This document shows, piece after piece, positions 40,901 to 49,506 of a DNA stretch of 64,000 nt. The notes under the pieces were generated by a model. That model was not told the DNA's origin and made no database searches. It saw only the letters and a list, made by a program, of their open reading frames with translations. Source of the stretch: Nonomuraea jiangxiensis (GTDB taxonomy: Bacteria; Actinomycetota; Actinomycetes; Streptosporangiales; Streptosporangiaceae); the NCBI RefSeq assembly GCF_900099965.1, contig NZ_FNDJ01000020.1, positions 124,001-188,000 of the forward strand, written 5' to 3'. The position numbers and the translations under genes are program-made. Numbering within the stretch: position 1 is the first letter of the stretch; the number at the start of each line of letters is the position of its first letter.

Positions 40901-41972
40901 CGCCGAGGTCGATGCGCTTGCCGTTGACCAGCAGGAAGTCGTTGTTCTTGTCGTCGAGCGGGTCCGCGCCCACGTCGAAGCTGAACTTCGCCGCTCCGTT
41001 GCCGAGCGTGGGCTTCGTGGCGGGCTTGCCGTCGTCGACGGTGAGCGACGTGACGCCGCTCTCGCCGGCGGCCGGGACCGTGGCGAAGACCGGCTTGGTG
41101 CCCGCCACGAGCGTGCCGTCCGTGGGCAGCAGCCGGGGCGCCCCGGCCGGGGCGTTGTTCACGGTCACGGTGTGCTTGACGGCCTGCCCGGCGGCGGTCG
41201 TGGCGGTGATGACGTGCTCGCCGTTGTCCAGCGTCGTGGTGTCCAGGTCCGCGCTGAGGCCGGTGGTGCCCCGCGGGTCCGACTGGACGAAGAACTTGAG
41301 GGTGGCGCGCGTCAGCAGCGTGGTGTTGGTGCCGCAGCTGCCGTCGCCGAAGGACAGCGTGTAGGGGTTGTCCTCGCCGTCGGCGACCTCGCCGAGCAGT
41401 TCGAGGCCCACGTCGGAGAAGACGAAGTCGTCGTAGTTGTTGCCGCACGAGGTCGGGATCGCGCCGACGACGATCTCGACGGTGTTCTCGCCCTTGACGA
41501 GGTGCTCGTTCGGGATGTCCATCGTCGCGCGCTCGTTGACGTGGTCGCCGATGTCGCTGCGATACGCACCGTTGACGAGGATATAGCTGTGGTACTGCGC
41601 CTCCGTCGAGTTCGAGCCGACGTCGAAGCGGAGCTTGGACACGCCCAGCGTGGCGGTGGCGGTCAGCGCGGTGCCGTCGATGTCCAGCCGGGTGACGCTG
41701 TCACCGGCGGTGGCCGGGGTGGCCGCGACCTTGACGGTGCCCTCCAGGTACGCGCCGTCGGCCGGGGTGAGCGCCGGAGGGGTGGGGGCCTGGGTCGGGG
41801 AGCCGGTCGGCGTCGGCCTGGGGCGCCCCCGGTCCTGCTCGCCGGGCGCCGGGTCGGCGTACGCGGCCGTCACGAAGGTGCTCACGAGCACCGCGGCGAT
41901 CGCCGCGGCCGTGGCCAGTCTCCCCCGTTTCCTGAAGCCACCCGATAAGTTGCGTGGTGCGGTCGGCTGCAT
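37989..41972 (-). CDS. Large secreted metallophosphoesterase with three Cys-containing repeat modules
   Basis: A 1,327-residue exported protein with a signal peptide ending near AAYA. Three modules (about residues 110-250, 325-445, 455-590) each carry a strand ending in ILVNG or LVNG, the segment SCGN[ND]xDDF and then GDG[SNT]CG[DT]N; they look like beta-sandwich carbohydrate- or cell-surface-binding domains with a disulphide. The calcineurin-like phosphoesterase domain (about 900-1150) has FTDTQY, HTGDIIEN, GNHDNQ, LSHDYL and AGHEHG, giving a full dinuclear metal site. A C-terminal fibronectin-like strand set follows. Substrate is unknown; phosphate or nucleotide scavenging is likely. Confidence 0.85.
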   Translation of the reverse strand: MQPTAPRNLSGGFRKRGRLATAAAIAAVLVSTFVTAAYADPAPGEQDRGRPRPTPTGSPTQAPTPPALTPADGAYLEGTVKVAATPATAGDSVTRLDIDGTALTATATLGVSKLRFDVGSNSTEAQYHSYILVNGAYRSDIGDHVNERATMDIPNEHLVKGENTVEIVVGAIPTSCGNNYDDFVFSDVGLELLGEVADGEDNPYTLSFGDGSCGTNTTLLTRATLKFFVQSDPRGTTGLSADLDTTTLDNGEHVITATTAAGQAVKHTVTVNNAPAGAPRLLPTDGTLVAGTKPVFATVPAAGESGVTSLTVDDGKPATKPTLGNGAAKFSFDVGADPLDDKNNDFLLVNGKRIDLGGSYASRRVTVAVPARYLVPGENTIKVVTGDYKESCGNDRDDFSIANLDLALDGATVTGQDIKPSYVMGDGTCGDNQTALREAELRYTIEAEAVSVIETLGTGEATLSFNVATNSIEARYQNYVLVNGQKVVLDGDFVSRRVDLTIPNEFLVPGWNTIDFVAGTFPTSCGNNRDDFTISNIALTPVRGTAAGQMLKSSYAMGDGNCGDNVNPLTEIDLEFLVDAPARGLRADLDTTAIKDGKHTIAAKSATGEVATRILITDNSAPAITRSVPAANRKITASVVLDVKLEDASGVVSGPIVTLDGQPIELGAQVGPGLKAGSHTLAVTGADGLGNTATREIRFESAGIPDAPAELSPALGAVDVSDPARLSARVAEPDGGKVTATFSQAEILTPNEVYQGTAKSVPTTLRVPGERRVKSRGLEPADGETLAAPSGQDVTYQRFDVEVKGQADAPVLRWEGAIDPERLASLRVWNTETDTWDLLTSARGAATGNTVLTSVVDQKYVDKQRIHVMVTGEDPFADDIDPGDPNGFDDPADYDFSIVHFTDTQYLSEGAVEQETAEERAVWEKAYSGVVDWIAANKDERKISYVAHTGDIIENNIRKPADEAMRQQVVGEFEVSSKQQRVLDQADIPNGVIAGNHDNQSGTEDGPEAIYNRYYGPDRYKDAARGWKHAKYGGPWKEGDNQNHYDLFSAGGLDFVVVGLSYGVTRDEAEWADSVFKKYPNRNGILLSHDYLVPSTNPDGRGAAFSAPDGSMLYKTVVEQNPNVFLILAGHEHGVGTNVKPKVGQVGKGVVELLADYQFYTVSADRLGLTEIGGYNPQDQLQFGASFFRLLQFDVKRAELSVDTYSPLLDDFGATEFDPLRRYNGLEDNMVLPVDLTSRTTTFQTDSLALYKPTRIIGRSTVASGQVASVTWDRLKEDTAYAWFVTARSAGGGVTASEPSVFVTKDEHGRPGTWGPDSPMHRWFTRR

Positions 41973-42132
41973 CGAATGCAGTCCCTTCTATCGCGTTCAT
42001 GAAGCCTGGTAGGCGGCTTGCTCTCGGGCGGACACATTGGAGCTCCCGAGTGAACGGTGTGTATAGAGGGACTGAAGGAGAAGGGAACGATCTTCTCTAC
42101 TTTTTGTGGTGAGGTGTCCGGTACGTCGGGAT

Positions 42133-42155
42133 CCGCCCGCCAGGCCGGCGGGCGG
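42133..42155 (-). terminator. Terminator hairpin after the glycoside hydrolase gene
   Basis: CCGCCCGCC-aggcc-GGCGGGCGG forms a perfect 9-bp stem with a 5-base loop, 12 bases beyond the glycoside hydrolase stop codon. Confidence 0.75.
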
Positions 42156-42167
42156 GTTACCGAGCGT

Positions 42168-44213
42168 TCAGAGGGTCGTGCAGACGGTTCCGTTGAGCTT
42201 GAAGACGGCGGGCAACACGTTCGGGCCGCTGTAGTTGCCGACGAACCCGATCGTGGTCGACGCCCCGGTGGGCAGCGAGCCGTTGCCGGCCTCGTTGACC
42301 ACCTTGACGTCCTGCCCCTTCTGCGTCCATCCGCCGCTCCAGCCGCTGCCGAGGCTCTGCCACGGCCTGGGCCAGCCGAAGGTCAGGGTCCAGCCGTTGA
42401 TCGCGGCGCCGTTGTTGGTGATGTCGATGCCGCCGACGTAGCCGCTGCCCCAGTCGTTCTGGTTGGTCAGTCGTACGGTGCAGGAACTGGCGGCGGGCGT
42501 GCCGGTGGTGAAGGTCAGCGGCGGGGAGGCCCAGGAGTGGCCGCCGGCGCTGTCCCGGGCGATCACGTTGACCGTGTAACGCGTGCCCGGCTTCAGGTTG
42601 CGGGCCGTGAACGAGGTGCCGGCGGTCTCGCCGAGCTGCTCGGTGACGGCGCCGAGCTGGCGGTGGACCTCGTACTTCACGATCGGGCGGGCGCCGGCGG
42701 AGGCGGCGGGCCAGGAGATCGCGGCGGTCGTGTCCGTCACGTTCGCCGCGCCGGGCTGTCCCGGCGTGCCGGGCAGGGCGGGCTGGGCGGTGGCGGGGCG
42801 CACCACGATCGTGGTCATCGAGAGCGGCGGCAGCGTCTGGCTGGTCGCGGTGCCCGTGGCCGAGGTGGCGATGCTCGTGGCGCCGTTGGTGTGGGTACGC
42901 ACGCTGGGCGCCCCGGCGGCCGGCCGGAAGCCCTCGTAGCCGAGGGTGACGGGATGGGCCGTGCTGGACGAGGTGTTGATCAGCAGGACCGCCACGTCGC
43001 CGTTGGGGCGACGGGCGGCGTGCGCGACCACGTCGGACCGGCCGGCGGCGGCGCGGATGAACTGGTCGCCGGGCCGGGCGAACAGGCTCGTCATCTGGAG
43101 CGCGTAGTACGGCGCGAAGGGGGTGTTCAGCGCGGGCTCGCAGACGCTGCCGTCGGAGGTGCAGGTGGCACTCGACAGCAGGCCGAAGTCGCCGTAGTCG
43201 GTGTGCCCCGCGACCTGCGTGACGGGGCCGATGCCGTTGTGCACGTTCCACCAGTTGACCGCGAACACCCCGTTGGCCAGCAGCGTCGCGTAGGCGTCGG
43301 CGGCGGCCAGGGCGCCCGGCTGGGTGGTCGTTCCGGCGCTGCTGGACCCGGTGTTGAACTCGGTCATCGCGATGCCGATCCGCTCGGAGCCGGGGCCGGC
43401 GTACTTCGCGATCTGCTCCCGGGTGAGCTGGATCATGTCGGGCACGTGGGCCGCCCGGTCGAGTGCGCCGGGGTACCAGTGCACGATCACGAAGTCGATC
43501 TTCTGACCGGCGGCGGACAGGACGACCTTGTTCCACGTCCCGGCATCGCCGGCGCCGACGAGCCCGTCGGGCCAGTTCGCGGACGTGGTCAGCACCGCGC
43601 CGATCTTGATCTTGGGATCGACCGCCTTCATCGCGTCGGCGTAGGCGACGACGTGGCGGGCGTACTCGGCCGGGCTCTTGTCGGCGTGGTCGTCCGCCTC
43701 CCAGGCGGTGCCGTAGTGACCGTTGCCGTAGTTCTCGTTGCCGATCTCCCAGTACTTGACGCCGTAGCGCTTGGTGACGTTGGCGTACCGCACCCAGGCC
43801 GCGGCCTCCTCGGCGGTGCCGGTGCCGTAGTTGGCGGTCACCATCGCCTGCGCCCCGGTACGTCGCACGCCGCGCATGAAGGTGTCGAAGTCGGTGTTGG
43901 GGGCCACGTAGCCGCCGGGGGCGGTGTGGTCGGCCCAGTGGTAGATGTCGGAGTAGGAGCCGCCGGGATAGCGCAGCAGCTTGACCCCGGCGTCCTTCAG
44001 GCGGTCGGCGGTCTCGTCCGTGCCCAGATTGGTGTCCCAGATCGCGTGGTTGGTGGCGATGCCGGTCTCGGGGACGGTGGCGAGCCCGGCCCGCGCGTTG
44101 ACGGTCACGGCGATCGGTGTGTCGTCGGCGGCGACGGCTGGGGCCGTGGGGGCGTTCAGGGTGGTCAGTGCCAGCAAGAGGGCTGTGGCGGCTCGTAACG
44201 GCGTTCGTGGCAT
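42168..44213 (-). CDS. Secreted glycoside hydrolase with fibronectin III and CBM2 modules
   Basis: A 681-residue exported enzyme. A signal peptide (about 1-28) is followed by a TIM-barrel domain (about 30-480) of the clan GH-A type: acid/base Glu in YWEIGNENYG and probable nucleophile in IAMTEFNTG. An FN3 domain (about 490-575) and a C-terminal family-2 cellulose-binding module follow; the latter has the terminal Cys pair, W.SGW and NNG..INGWTL patterns. It resembles alpha-L-arabinofuranosidase/GH51-like proteins but the exact family is uncertain. The ATG at 44213 gives the signal peptide and has GACGAGG upstream. Confidence 0.85.
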   Translation of the reverse strand: MPRTPLRAATALLLALTTLNAPTAPAVAADDTPIAVTVNARAGLATVPETGIATNHAIWDTNLGTDETADRLKDAGVKLLRYPGGSYSDIYHWADHTAPGGYVAPNTDFDTFMRGVRRTGAQAMVTANYGTGTAEEAAAWVRYANVTKRYGVKYWEIGNENYGNGHYGTAWEADDHADKSPAEYARHVVAYADAMKAVDPKIKIGAVLTTSANWPDGLVGAGDAGTWNKVVLSAAGQKIDFVIVHWYPGALDRAAHVPDMIQLTREQIAKYAGPGSERIGIAMTEFNTGSSSAGTTTQPGALAAADAYATLLANGVFAVNWWNVHNGIGPVTQVAGHTDYGDFGLLSSATCTSDGSVCEPALNTPFAPYYALQMTSLFARPGDQFIRAAAGRSDVVAHAARRPNGDVAVLLINTSSSTAHPVTLGYEGFRPAAGAPSVRTHTNGATSIATSATGTATSQTLPPLSMTTIVVRPATAQPALPGTPGQPGAANVTDTTAAISWPAASAGARPIVKYEVHRQLGAVTEQLGETAGTSFTARNLKPGTRYTVNVIARDSAGGHSWASPPLTFTTGTPAASSCTVRLTNQNDWGSGYVGGIDITNNGAAINGWTLTFGWPRPWQSLGSGWSGGWTQKGQDVKVVNEAGNGSLPTGASTTIGFVGNYSGPNVLPAVFKLNGTVCTTL

Positions 44214-44334
44214 CGGCGTACCTCGTCCTGGGTAGCGGAATTCACTCGACACCCCCGCCTGACCAGGAGGCACCATGATCATGAAGGGTGGCGGCACGCC
44301 CGTCAACCGAGGCTGAAAGTTTCACGCCGCTGCG

Positions 44335-45669
44335 CTAGGCGGGCTGGACCGGGCAGGGCTCGAACAGCCGGCGGGTGCCGGTGGCGCGGGCGGCCGGGTC
44401 GGTGAAGCGGCACCCGTAGTCCGGGGCCGCCACCACGGCCGGATCGGCCACCGGGTCCCCGGCCGGTCGCACCCCATGGCGCTCCCACCTGACCAGGTCG
44501 TCCCAGGCGGCCCCGACCTCGGCGGGGCTGAACTCGCAGTGCCCCACCGCCCGGATCGCGCGCTGCACCAGCATCCCGCCGCGCCCCTGCCGATTCACGT
44601 CGGCGCGGTAGTCCTGCTCCATCGAGAACGGCACGAAGTTGTCACCCAGGTTGTGCAGCGAGAGCACGGGCACGCCGATCCTGCCGGTGACGGCGGGCAC
44701 GGCGGTCAGCTTCTGCGTCCTGCGCGCCACCGGGTCCTGCGGGGGCACCCGCCGCACGCTCGCGTCGACGTCCACCGGCGAGGACGGCCGGTAGCGGGTG
44801 CCGAGGTTCGTCGCCACCCGCCCCGGCTCCTGTGCCAGGGTGCCGTCCCCGTCCGGCCCGGCCAGCCCGAACAGGTAGTCCTGCCAGTACGCGAAGGCCG
44901 CCTGGGCACCCGGACGCTCGCCGCCGGTGAGGTTGACGACGACGGCCCGGAACTGCTCGCCGAGCGCGTTCGCCGGCCCGCCGAGCCCCAGCCGCCGCTG
45001 GATCTCCGGCACGGCGGAGGTCGCGTAGTCCGCCGGGAACGGATAGGCCGGCACGTCCGCCAGGTCCTGCGCGACGAGGTGGAAGTCCAGGAAGAAGTCG
45101 AACAGCTCGTGGTCGCCGAGCACCCCGCACATCGGCAGGGCCGCGTCGTAGTAGCCGGGATACTCCTCGATCGAGCGGGCCGTGACGTGCCCGCCCATGG
45201 ACACCCCGGCCAGATACGTCCTGCGCGGCTTGCCCACCACGCGCCGGAAGTGGTCGGCCAGGTCACGGGTGCTGAGCACGCCGGCCCGTACGTCATAGTC
45301 GTTGGCGTAGTAGGAGGAGGCGGCCCACGCGTAGCCCTGGTCCAGCAGGCGCTGGCGCAACCCGTACCCGGGCGGGTCCACGGTGAGCACCCTGGTGTCG
45401 CCGCGGAACCCGTGGGCCCACATCAGCAGGTCGCCGTTCCACCGTGGCGGCACCTCGATCTCGTAGGCCGCGTGCCCGTGCACGCCCTGCAGCACCCGGC
45501 TAGGCCGCCCTTGCACGATCGCGGGCTCCAGCGGCGGGTTGTCGATCGTGTACCCGGGCAGCGGCCGGTCCCCGCGCACCCGGTCGTCGACCGCCGCGTC
45601 CGCGGTGGTGGCGATGAGCAGGACGGCGGACAGCACGATGGCGGGCAGGGTCAGGCTCCGACGGCGCAT
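44335..45669 (-). CDS. Secreted alpha/beta hydrolase
   Basis: A 444-residue exported protein with signal peptide (about 1-25). The nucleophile elbow is AGVSMGGHV (Ser about 170), the oxyanion region is LLMWAHGFRG, and the late His is probably in RAVGHCEFS. Two C-terminal Cys could form a disulphide. The specificity is unclear; esterase or peptidase are both possible. It lies 121 bases upstream of the glycoside hydrolase gene and may be cotranscribed with it. Divergent from the S28-like peptidase gene. Confidence 0.75.
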   Translation of the reverse strand: MRRRSLTLPAIVLSAVLLIATTADAAVDDRVRGDRPLPGYTIDNPPLEPAIVQGRPSRVLQGVHGHAAYEIEVPPRWNGDLLMWAHGFRGDTRVLTVDPPGYGLRQRLLDQGYAWAASSYYANDYDVRAGVLSTRDLADHFRRVVGKPRRTYLAGVSMGGHVTARSIEEYPGYYDAALPMCGVLGDHELFDFFLDFHLVAQDLADVPAYPFPADYATSAVPEIQRRLGLGGPANALGEQFRAVVVNLTGGERPGAQAAFAYWQDYLFGLAGPDGDGTLAQEPGRVATNLGTRYRPSSPVDVDASVRRVPPQDPVARRTQKLTAVPAVTGRIGVPVLSLHNLGDNFVPFSMEQDYRADVNRQGRGGMLVQRAIRAVGHCEFSPAEVGAAWDDLVRWERHGVRPAGDPVADPAVVAAPDYGCRFTDPAARATGTRRLFEPCPVQPA

Positions 45670-45861
45670 CTGCCGTCACCTCCGGGGGACCTGTGTGAAC
45701 GGCTGGGGTGATTCGTTCATACTCCGGCAGCCCCGCCGGAGGAAGGGCCCGTCGCCAGGATGCGCGCGATTCGGGCCGCGCCTCGGATCGTGGCCGCTGT
45801 TCGACCAGGGGATGATCGGTATACCGTCGTCCGGTACGCCCCCTCCAAGGAGACGCCAACC

Positions 45862-47283
45862 GTGCGATCCCGAGTGCTGGCCGCCCTGGCGGCCTCGATG
45901 GCCGTCGCGACGGCCCTCGTCACCATTCACACCGTTCCCGCCCAGGCCCGATCGGCCGCCCGCACCGCCCCCGCGGCGGCCCAGGACGACCTCCTCGACC
46001 GGCTCAGGGCCATCCCCGGACTCACCGTCGTGTCGGAGACCCAGCCGACCGGCTACCGGTTCTTCGTGCTGTCCTACACCCAGCCGATCGACCACAGGAA
46101 CCCGCGCAAGGGGACCTTCCAGCAGCGGCTCACCCTGCTGCACCGCTCGGCCGAGGCCCCCGTCGTGCTCTACACCGGCGGATACGGCCTGCCGGTGAAC
46201 CCGGCGGCCTCACGTACCGAGCCGACCCAGCTGGTCGACGGCAACCAGGTCTCCGTCGAGCACCGCTTCTTCCGCTCCTCGCGCCCGTCCCCCGCCGACT
46301 GGAACGACCTGAACATCTGGCAGGAGGCGACCGACGAGCACCGCATCGTCCAGGCGCTCAAGACGATCTACAGCGGCAAGTGGATCCAGACGGGTGCCAG
46401 CAAGGGCGGCATGACCTCGGTCTACCACCGGCGCTTCTACCCCGGCGACGTGGACGGCGTCGTGGCCTACGTCGCCCCGAACGACCCGGTGAACCCCGCG
46501 GACCGCCAGTACGACGACTTCTTCGCCGGTGTCGGCCCGAAGGCCTGCCGGACGGCGGTGGAGAACGTACAGCGTGAGGCGCTCAAGCGGCGCGACCGCA
46601 TGGTGGCGCTCCTGGAGGCCGACGCCCAGCGCAACGGCTACACCTTCGCCAGGACCCTCGGCACCGTGGACCGGTCGTTCGAGATGACGATCCTGGACAC
46701 GGCCTGGGCGTTCTGGCAGTACTCCACCGAGGCCGACTGCCCCTCCGTGCCGCCCACCACGGCTACGGACGAGGAGCTGTACGCCTGGATCGACAACGTC
46801 ACCTTCTTCGGCTTCTACACCGACCAGGGCCTGGACTACTACCTCCCGTACTACTACCAGTCCGCCAGTCAGCTCGGCTGGCCCGACCTCCGGTTCGAGC
46901 ACCTGCGCGGGCTGACCCGTTACCGCGAGCTCTACCAGCCCAACTCGATGCTCCCCGCCGAGCTGCGCTCCCGGCACGATCCGCGGCCGATGCTCGACGT
47001 GGACCACTGGGTGCGTACGAAGTCGGAGCGGATGATGTTCATCTACGGCCAGAACGACCCGTGGAGCGCCGAACGCTTCACCCCGAGCCGGCATGACTCC
47101 TCCCTGTACGTCGCGCCGGGCGCCAACCACGGCGCCAACATCGCCCGGCTGTCCGAGGCGGAGCGGATCGCGGCCACGGACACCCTGCGGCGCTGGGCGG
47201 GCTGGTCGCCACCGGCGCGGCGCCTCCCGCAGACGGACCAGCTCCCGACCGACGACATGCTCCCCCAGCGCCGCACCTCCTGA
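45862..47283 (+). CDS. Secreted S28/PS-10-like serine peptidase (tripeptidyl aminopeptidase-like)
   Basis: A 473-residue exported enzyme. The signal peptide runs to about VPAQARS. The catalytic Ser is in TGASKGGMTS, and FVLSYTQPIDHRNP...GTFQQRLTLLH is the family's N-terminal strand set; Asp and His are probably in IYGQNDPWS and APGANHGANI. Actinobacterial relatives release tripeptides from protein N-termini. The GTG at 45862 follows AAGGAG and begins a proper signal peptide; the longer frame was rejected. Confidence 0.82.
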   Translation: MRSRVLAALAASMAVATALVTIHTVPAQARSAARTAPAAAQDDLLDRLRAIPGLTVVSETQPTGYRFFVLSYTQPIDHRNPRKGTFQQRLTLLHRSAEAPVVLYTGGYGLPVNPAASRTEPTQLVDGNQVSVEHRFFRSSRPSPADWNDLNIWQEATDEHRIVQALKTIYSGKWIQTGASKGGMTSVYHRRFYPGDVDGVVAYVAPNDPVNPADRQYDDFFAGVGPKACRTAVENVQREALKRRDRMVALLEADAQRNGYTFARTLGTVDRSFEMTILDTAWAFWQYSTEADCPSVPPTTATDEELYAWIDNVTFFGFYTDQGLDYYLPYYYQSASQLGWPDLRFEHLRGLTRYRELYQPNSMLPAELRSRHDPRPMLDVDHWVRTKSERMMFIYGQNDPWSAERFTPSRHDSSLYVAPGANHGANIARLSEAERIAATDTLRRWAGWSPPARRLPQTDQLPTDDMLPQRRTS

Positions 47284-47288
47284 CGCCG

Positions 47289-47312
47289 GCCGAGGCACCC
47301 CAGTGCCCCGGC
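47289..47312. terminator. Bidirectional terminator between S28-like peptidase and Lrp genes
   Basis: GCCGAGGCAC-CCCA-GTGCCCCGGC forms a 10-bp stem with one G.C-to-A.C mismatch and a 4-base loop. It sits in the 53 bases between two convergent genes. Confidence 0.7.
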
Positions 47313-47336
47313 TTCTGCCCGCCGGATTCGGGTGGG

Positions 47337-47804
47337 TCAGGTGGCGGGGCGCTGGATCGGCTGGTGTTCCGTGCGGAAGATCAGCGTGGTCTGGAGGTGG
47401 AAGATCTCCTGGCGGACCAGGAACTTCTCCAGCACCAGCCGGTGCAGGTGATCGGCGTCGGGCACGGCGACGTGGACGAGGAAGTCGTCCGGCCCGGCCG
47501 TGTGGAAGAGGGCGATCGTCTCGGGCAGGCCCAGCACGAAAGCGCGCAGCGGCTCGACGAGCTGGCTGGTGTGCGGGCGGACCCGCAGCGCCAGCAGCGC
47601 GTGCAGCGGCCGGCCGAGCTCGGAGACGTCCACCTCGGCGCGGAAGCCGGTGATGATCCCGCGGGCGCGCAGGCCGCGCACCCTTTCCAGCGCGGTGGAG
47701 GGGGCCACGCCGACGCGGGCGGCCAGGTCCTTGTTGGGCAGCCGCGCATCGTTCTGCAGCTCCCGGAGAATGGCCAGGTCCACCGAATCCAGTTCGCCCT
47801 TCAT
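47337..47804 (-). CDS. Lrp/AsnC-family transcriptional regulator
   Basis: A 155-residue regulator with an N-terminal helix-turn-helix (LDSVDLAILRELQ...NKDLAARVGVAPSTALERVRGL) and a C-terminal RAM ligand-binding domain. It is divergent from the PLP-dependent decarboxylase gene, with only 43 bases between starts and an inverted repeat in that interval. It therefore probably controls the decarboxylase in response to an amino acid. The ATG at 47804 is the family start; longer frames run through the decarboxylase. Confidence 0.9.
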   Translation of the reverse strand: MKGELDSVDLAILRELQNDARLPNKDLAARVGVAPSTALERVRGLRARGIITGFRAEVDVSELGRPLHALLALRVRPHTSQLVEPLRAFVLGLPETIALFHTAGPDDFLVHVAVPDADHLHRLVLEKFLVRQEIFHLQTTLIFRTEHQPIQRPAT

Positions 47805-47839
47805 CGCCAATATGCTTCCATAATTCGGCATATATGGCG
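47805..47839. promoter_or_regulatory. Lrp operator/promoter region
   Basis: CGCCAATATGC (47805-47815) and GCATATATGGCG (47828-47839) form an imperfect inverted repeat (one inserted base) in AT-rich DNA between the Lrp and decarboxylase starts. The arrangement fits an autoregulatory Lrp-type site. Confidence 0.6.
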
Positions 47840-47847
47840 ATTTATCG

Positions 47848-49254
47848 ATGATCTGCGCATCATTTCCAAGTATGTGGGACGTTGCAGATTTTGAAGCGGC
47901 GGCGTACACGACCGTGGCGCAGCTGTCGGCGTACGTGGCCGCGAGCGGCCGCGGACACGAACCCGTGGTCAGGACCCGCCCGCCCGCCGAGCTCGCCGCG
48001 GCCATGGACCTGCGGCGGTGGCTGCGCGAGGGCGGCATGGACCAGGACACCTACCGCGGGTTCCTGGCCACCTACCTGGCCGAGGGCACGCGGCTCCACC
48101 ATCCCGCGTACCTGGGTCACCAGTGTGCGGCGCCGGACTTCCCGGCGGCGCTCGCCGACTTCGTGCACGGCGCCGTCAACAACCCGATGGCCATCTACGA
48201 GATGGGCGCCTCGGCGGCGACGGTGGAGTTCGAGGTGCTGCGCTGGATGCTGGAGAAGGCCGGGTTCGGCCCCGGGGGCGGCGGTGTGCTCACCCATGGC
48301 GGGTCGCTGGCCAACCTGACGGCGCTGCTCGCCGCGCGGGCGGCGGTCACCCCCGCGGCCTGGGAGGACGGCGTGCCCGGCGACCTCGCGCTGCTCGTGC
48401 CGCCCTCCGCGCACTATTCGGTGACCCGCGCCGCCGCGATCCTGGGCCTGGGCCGGCGCTCGATCTTCCCGCTGGAGGTGGACGCGCTGGGCCGGATCGA
48501 CCCGGACCGGCTGCCCGCCGCGCTCGACCGCGTCCTGCGGGCCGGCCGCCGCCCGATGGCCCTGGTCGCCTCCGCCTGCTCCACCGGCACCGGCCTGTAC
48601 GACGAGCTGCGCCCGATCGGGGAGTTCTGCGCCGACCATGGCCTCTGGTTCCACGTGGACGGCGCGCACGGCGCCTCCGCGCTGCTCAGCGAGGAGCACC
48701 GGCACCTGCTCGACGGGCTGGAGACCGCGGACTCGATGATCTGGGACGGGCACAAGATGCTGGGCGTCTCCAGCGTGGCGGCGGCGGTGCTGGTGCGCCG
48801 GGAAGGCGATCTGGACCGGGCCTTCCAGCAGGAGGCCAGCTACCTCTTCTACGGCGATCGCGGATTCGACTCGATCGGACGCACCGTCGAGTGCACCAAG
48901 GGCGAACTGGGGCTCAAGATCTTCCTCAATCTGGCCTGGCGCGGCGAGCGGGGCCTGGGCGAGCACGTCGCCGCCCGGTACGCCACCGCCCACCGCCTGT
49001 GGCGGCTGGCCTCAGAACGGCCCGGCTTCTCCTGCCCGTACGAGCCGCAGAGCAACATCGTCTGCTTCCGGTACGGCTCCGCCGACCTCGACCAGGCCGC
49101 CCTGCGCCGGCGCCTGATGGACGACGGCACCTTCTACCTCACCTCGGCCGAGGTCGGCGGCACGCGCCACCTGCGAGCCACCGTGATGAACCCCGCGACC
49201 ACCGACCAGACCCTCGAAGCCCTCCTCGACGCGGTCACCAAGGCCGCGAACTAG
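47848..49254 (+). CDS. PLP-dependent group II amino-acid decarboxylase-like enzyme
   Basis: A 468-residue fold-type I enzyme. The PLP-binding Lys is in WDGHKMLGV, the Asp that pairs with the pyridine ring in FHVDGAHGAS, and the early PAYLGHQCA...P...ADF and GGSLANLTALLAAR blocks match the glutamate/aromatic amino-acid decarboxylase family. The substrate is not evident. The start may be ATG 47848 or ATG 47872; neither has a clear ribosome-binding site. It is probably controlled by the divergent Lrp regulator and is followed by a 10-bp inverted repeat. Confidence 0.85.
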   Translation: MICASFPSMWDVADFEAAAYTTVAQLSAYVAASGRGHEPVVRTRPPAELAAAMDLRRWLREGGMDQDTYRGFLATYLAEGTRLHHPAYLGHQCAAPDFPAALADFVHGAVNNPMAIYEMGASAATVEFEVLRWMLEKAGFGPGGGGVLTHGGSLANLTALLAARAAVTPAAWEDGVPGDLALLVPPSAHYSVTRAAAILGLGRRSIFPLEVDALGRIDPDRLPAALDRVLRAGRRPMALVASACSTGTGLYDELRPIGEFCADHGLWFHVDGAHGASALLSEEHRHLLDGLETADSMIWDGHKMLGVSSVAAAVLVRREGDLDRAFQQEASYLFYGDRGFDSIGRTVECTKGELGLKIFLNLAWRGERGLGEHVAARYATAHRLWRLASERPGFSCPYEPQSNIVCFRYGSADLDQAALRRRLMDDGTFYLTSAEVGGTRHLRATVMNPATTDQTLEALLDAVTKAAN

Positions 49255-49284
49255 TAGACCGTCCGCACAAGCACGAATGGCAAT

Positions 49285-49318
49285 GCGACGGTCACCCAAT
49301 GTCAGCGATGACCGTCGC
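49285..49318 (+). terminator. 10-bp inverted repeat after the decarboxylase gene
   Basis: GCGACGGTCA (49285-49294) and TGACCGTCGC (49309-49318) are perfect complements with a 14-base spacer, 30 bases past the stop. A terminator is likely; an operator for the following gene is possible. Confidence 0.5.
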
Positions 49319-49506
49319 GGAATCATGGCCGCATCAGAGCACGAAAACGGTACAATCAGGCATGTAATCCCATAAAACGGTCACGTCATCCAGAAGTTGA
49401 CGTACTCACACCATGACGCACATCGGGCGGGAGGGCCACGGCCATCCTGCCCGAACCGTACTTCCCCCGCCAAGCGATCCCGCGTACCCGAGGGAGGAAG
49501 GATGAC

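Noticed and set aside
38574..41948. A plus-strand open frame of over 1,100 codons opposite the metallophosphoesterase gene
   Set aside because: It is the GC-rich mirror of a clear protein with signal peptide, repeats and metal motifs. Its own translation is low-complexity Val/Gly/Arg/Asp without domains.
42057..44198. Plus-strand open frame of 713 codons opposite the glycoside hydrolase
   Set aside because: Val/Gly/Asp-rich shadow; the minus strand encodes a signal peptide, catalytic motifs, FN3 and CBM2.
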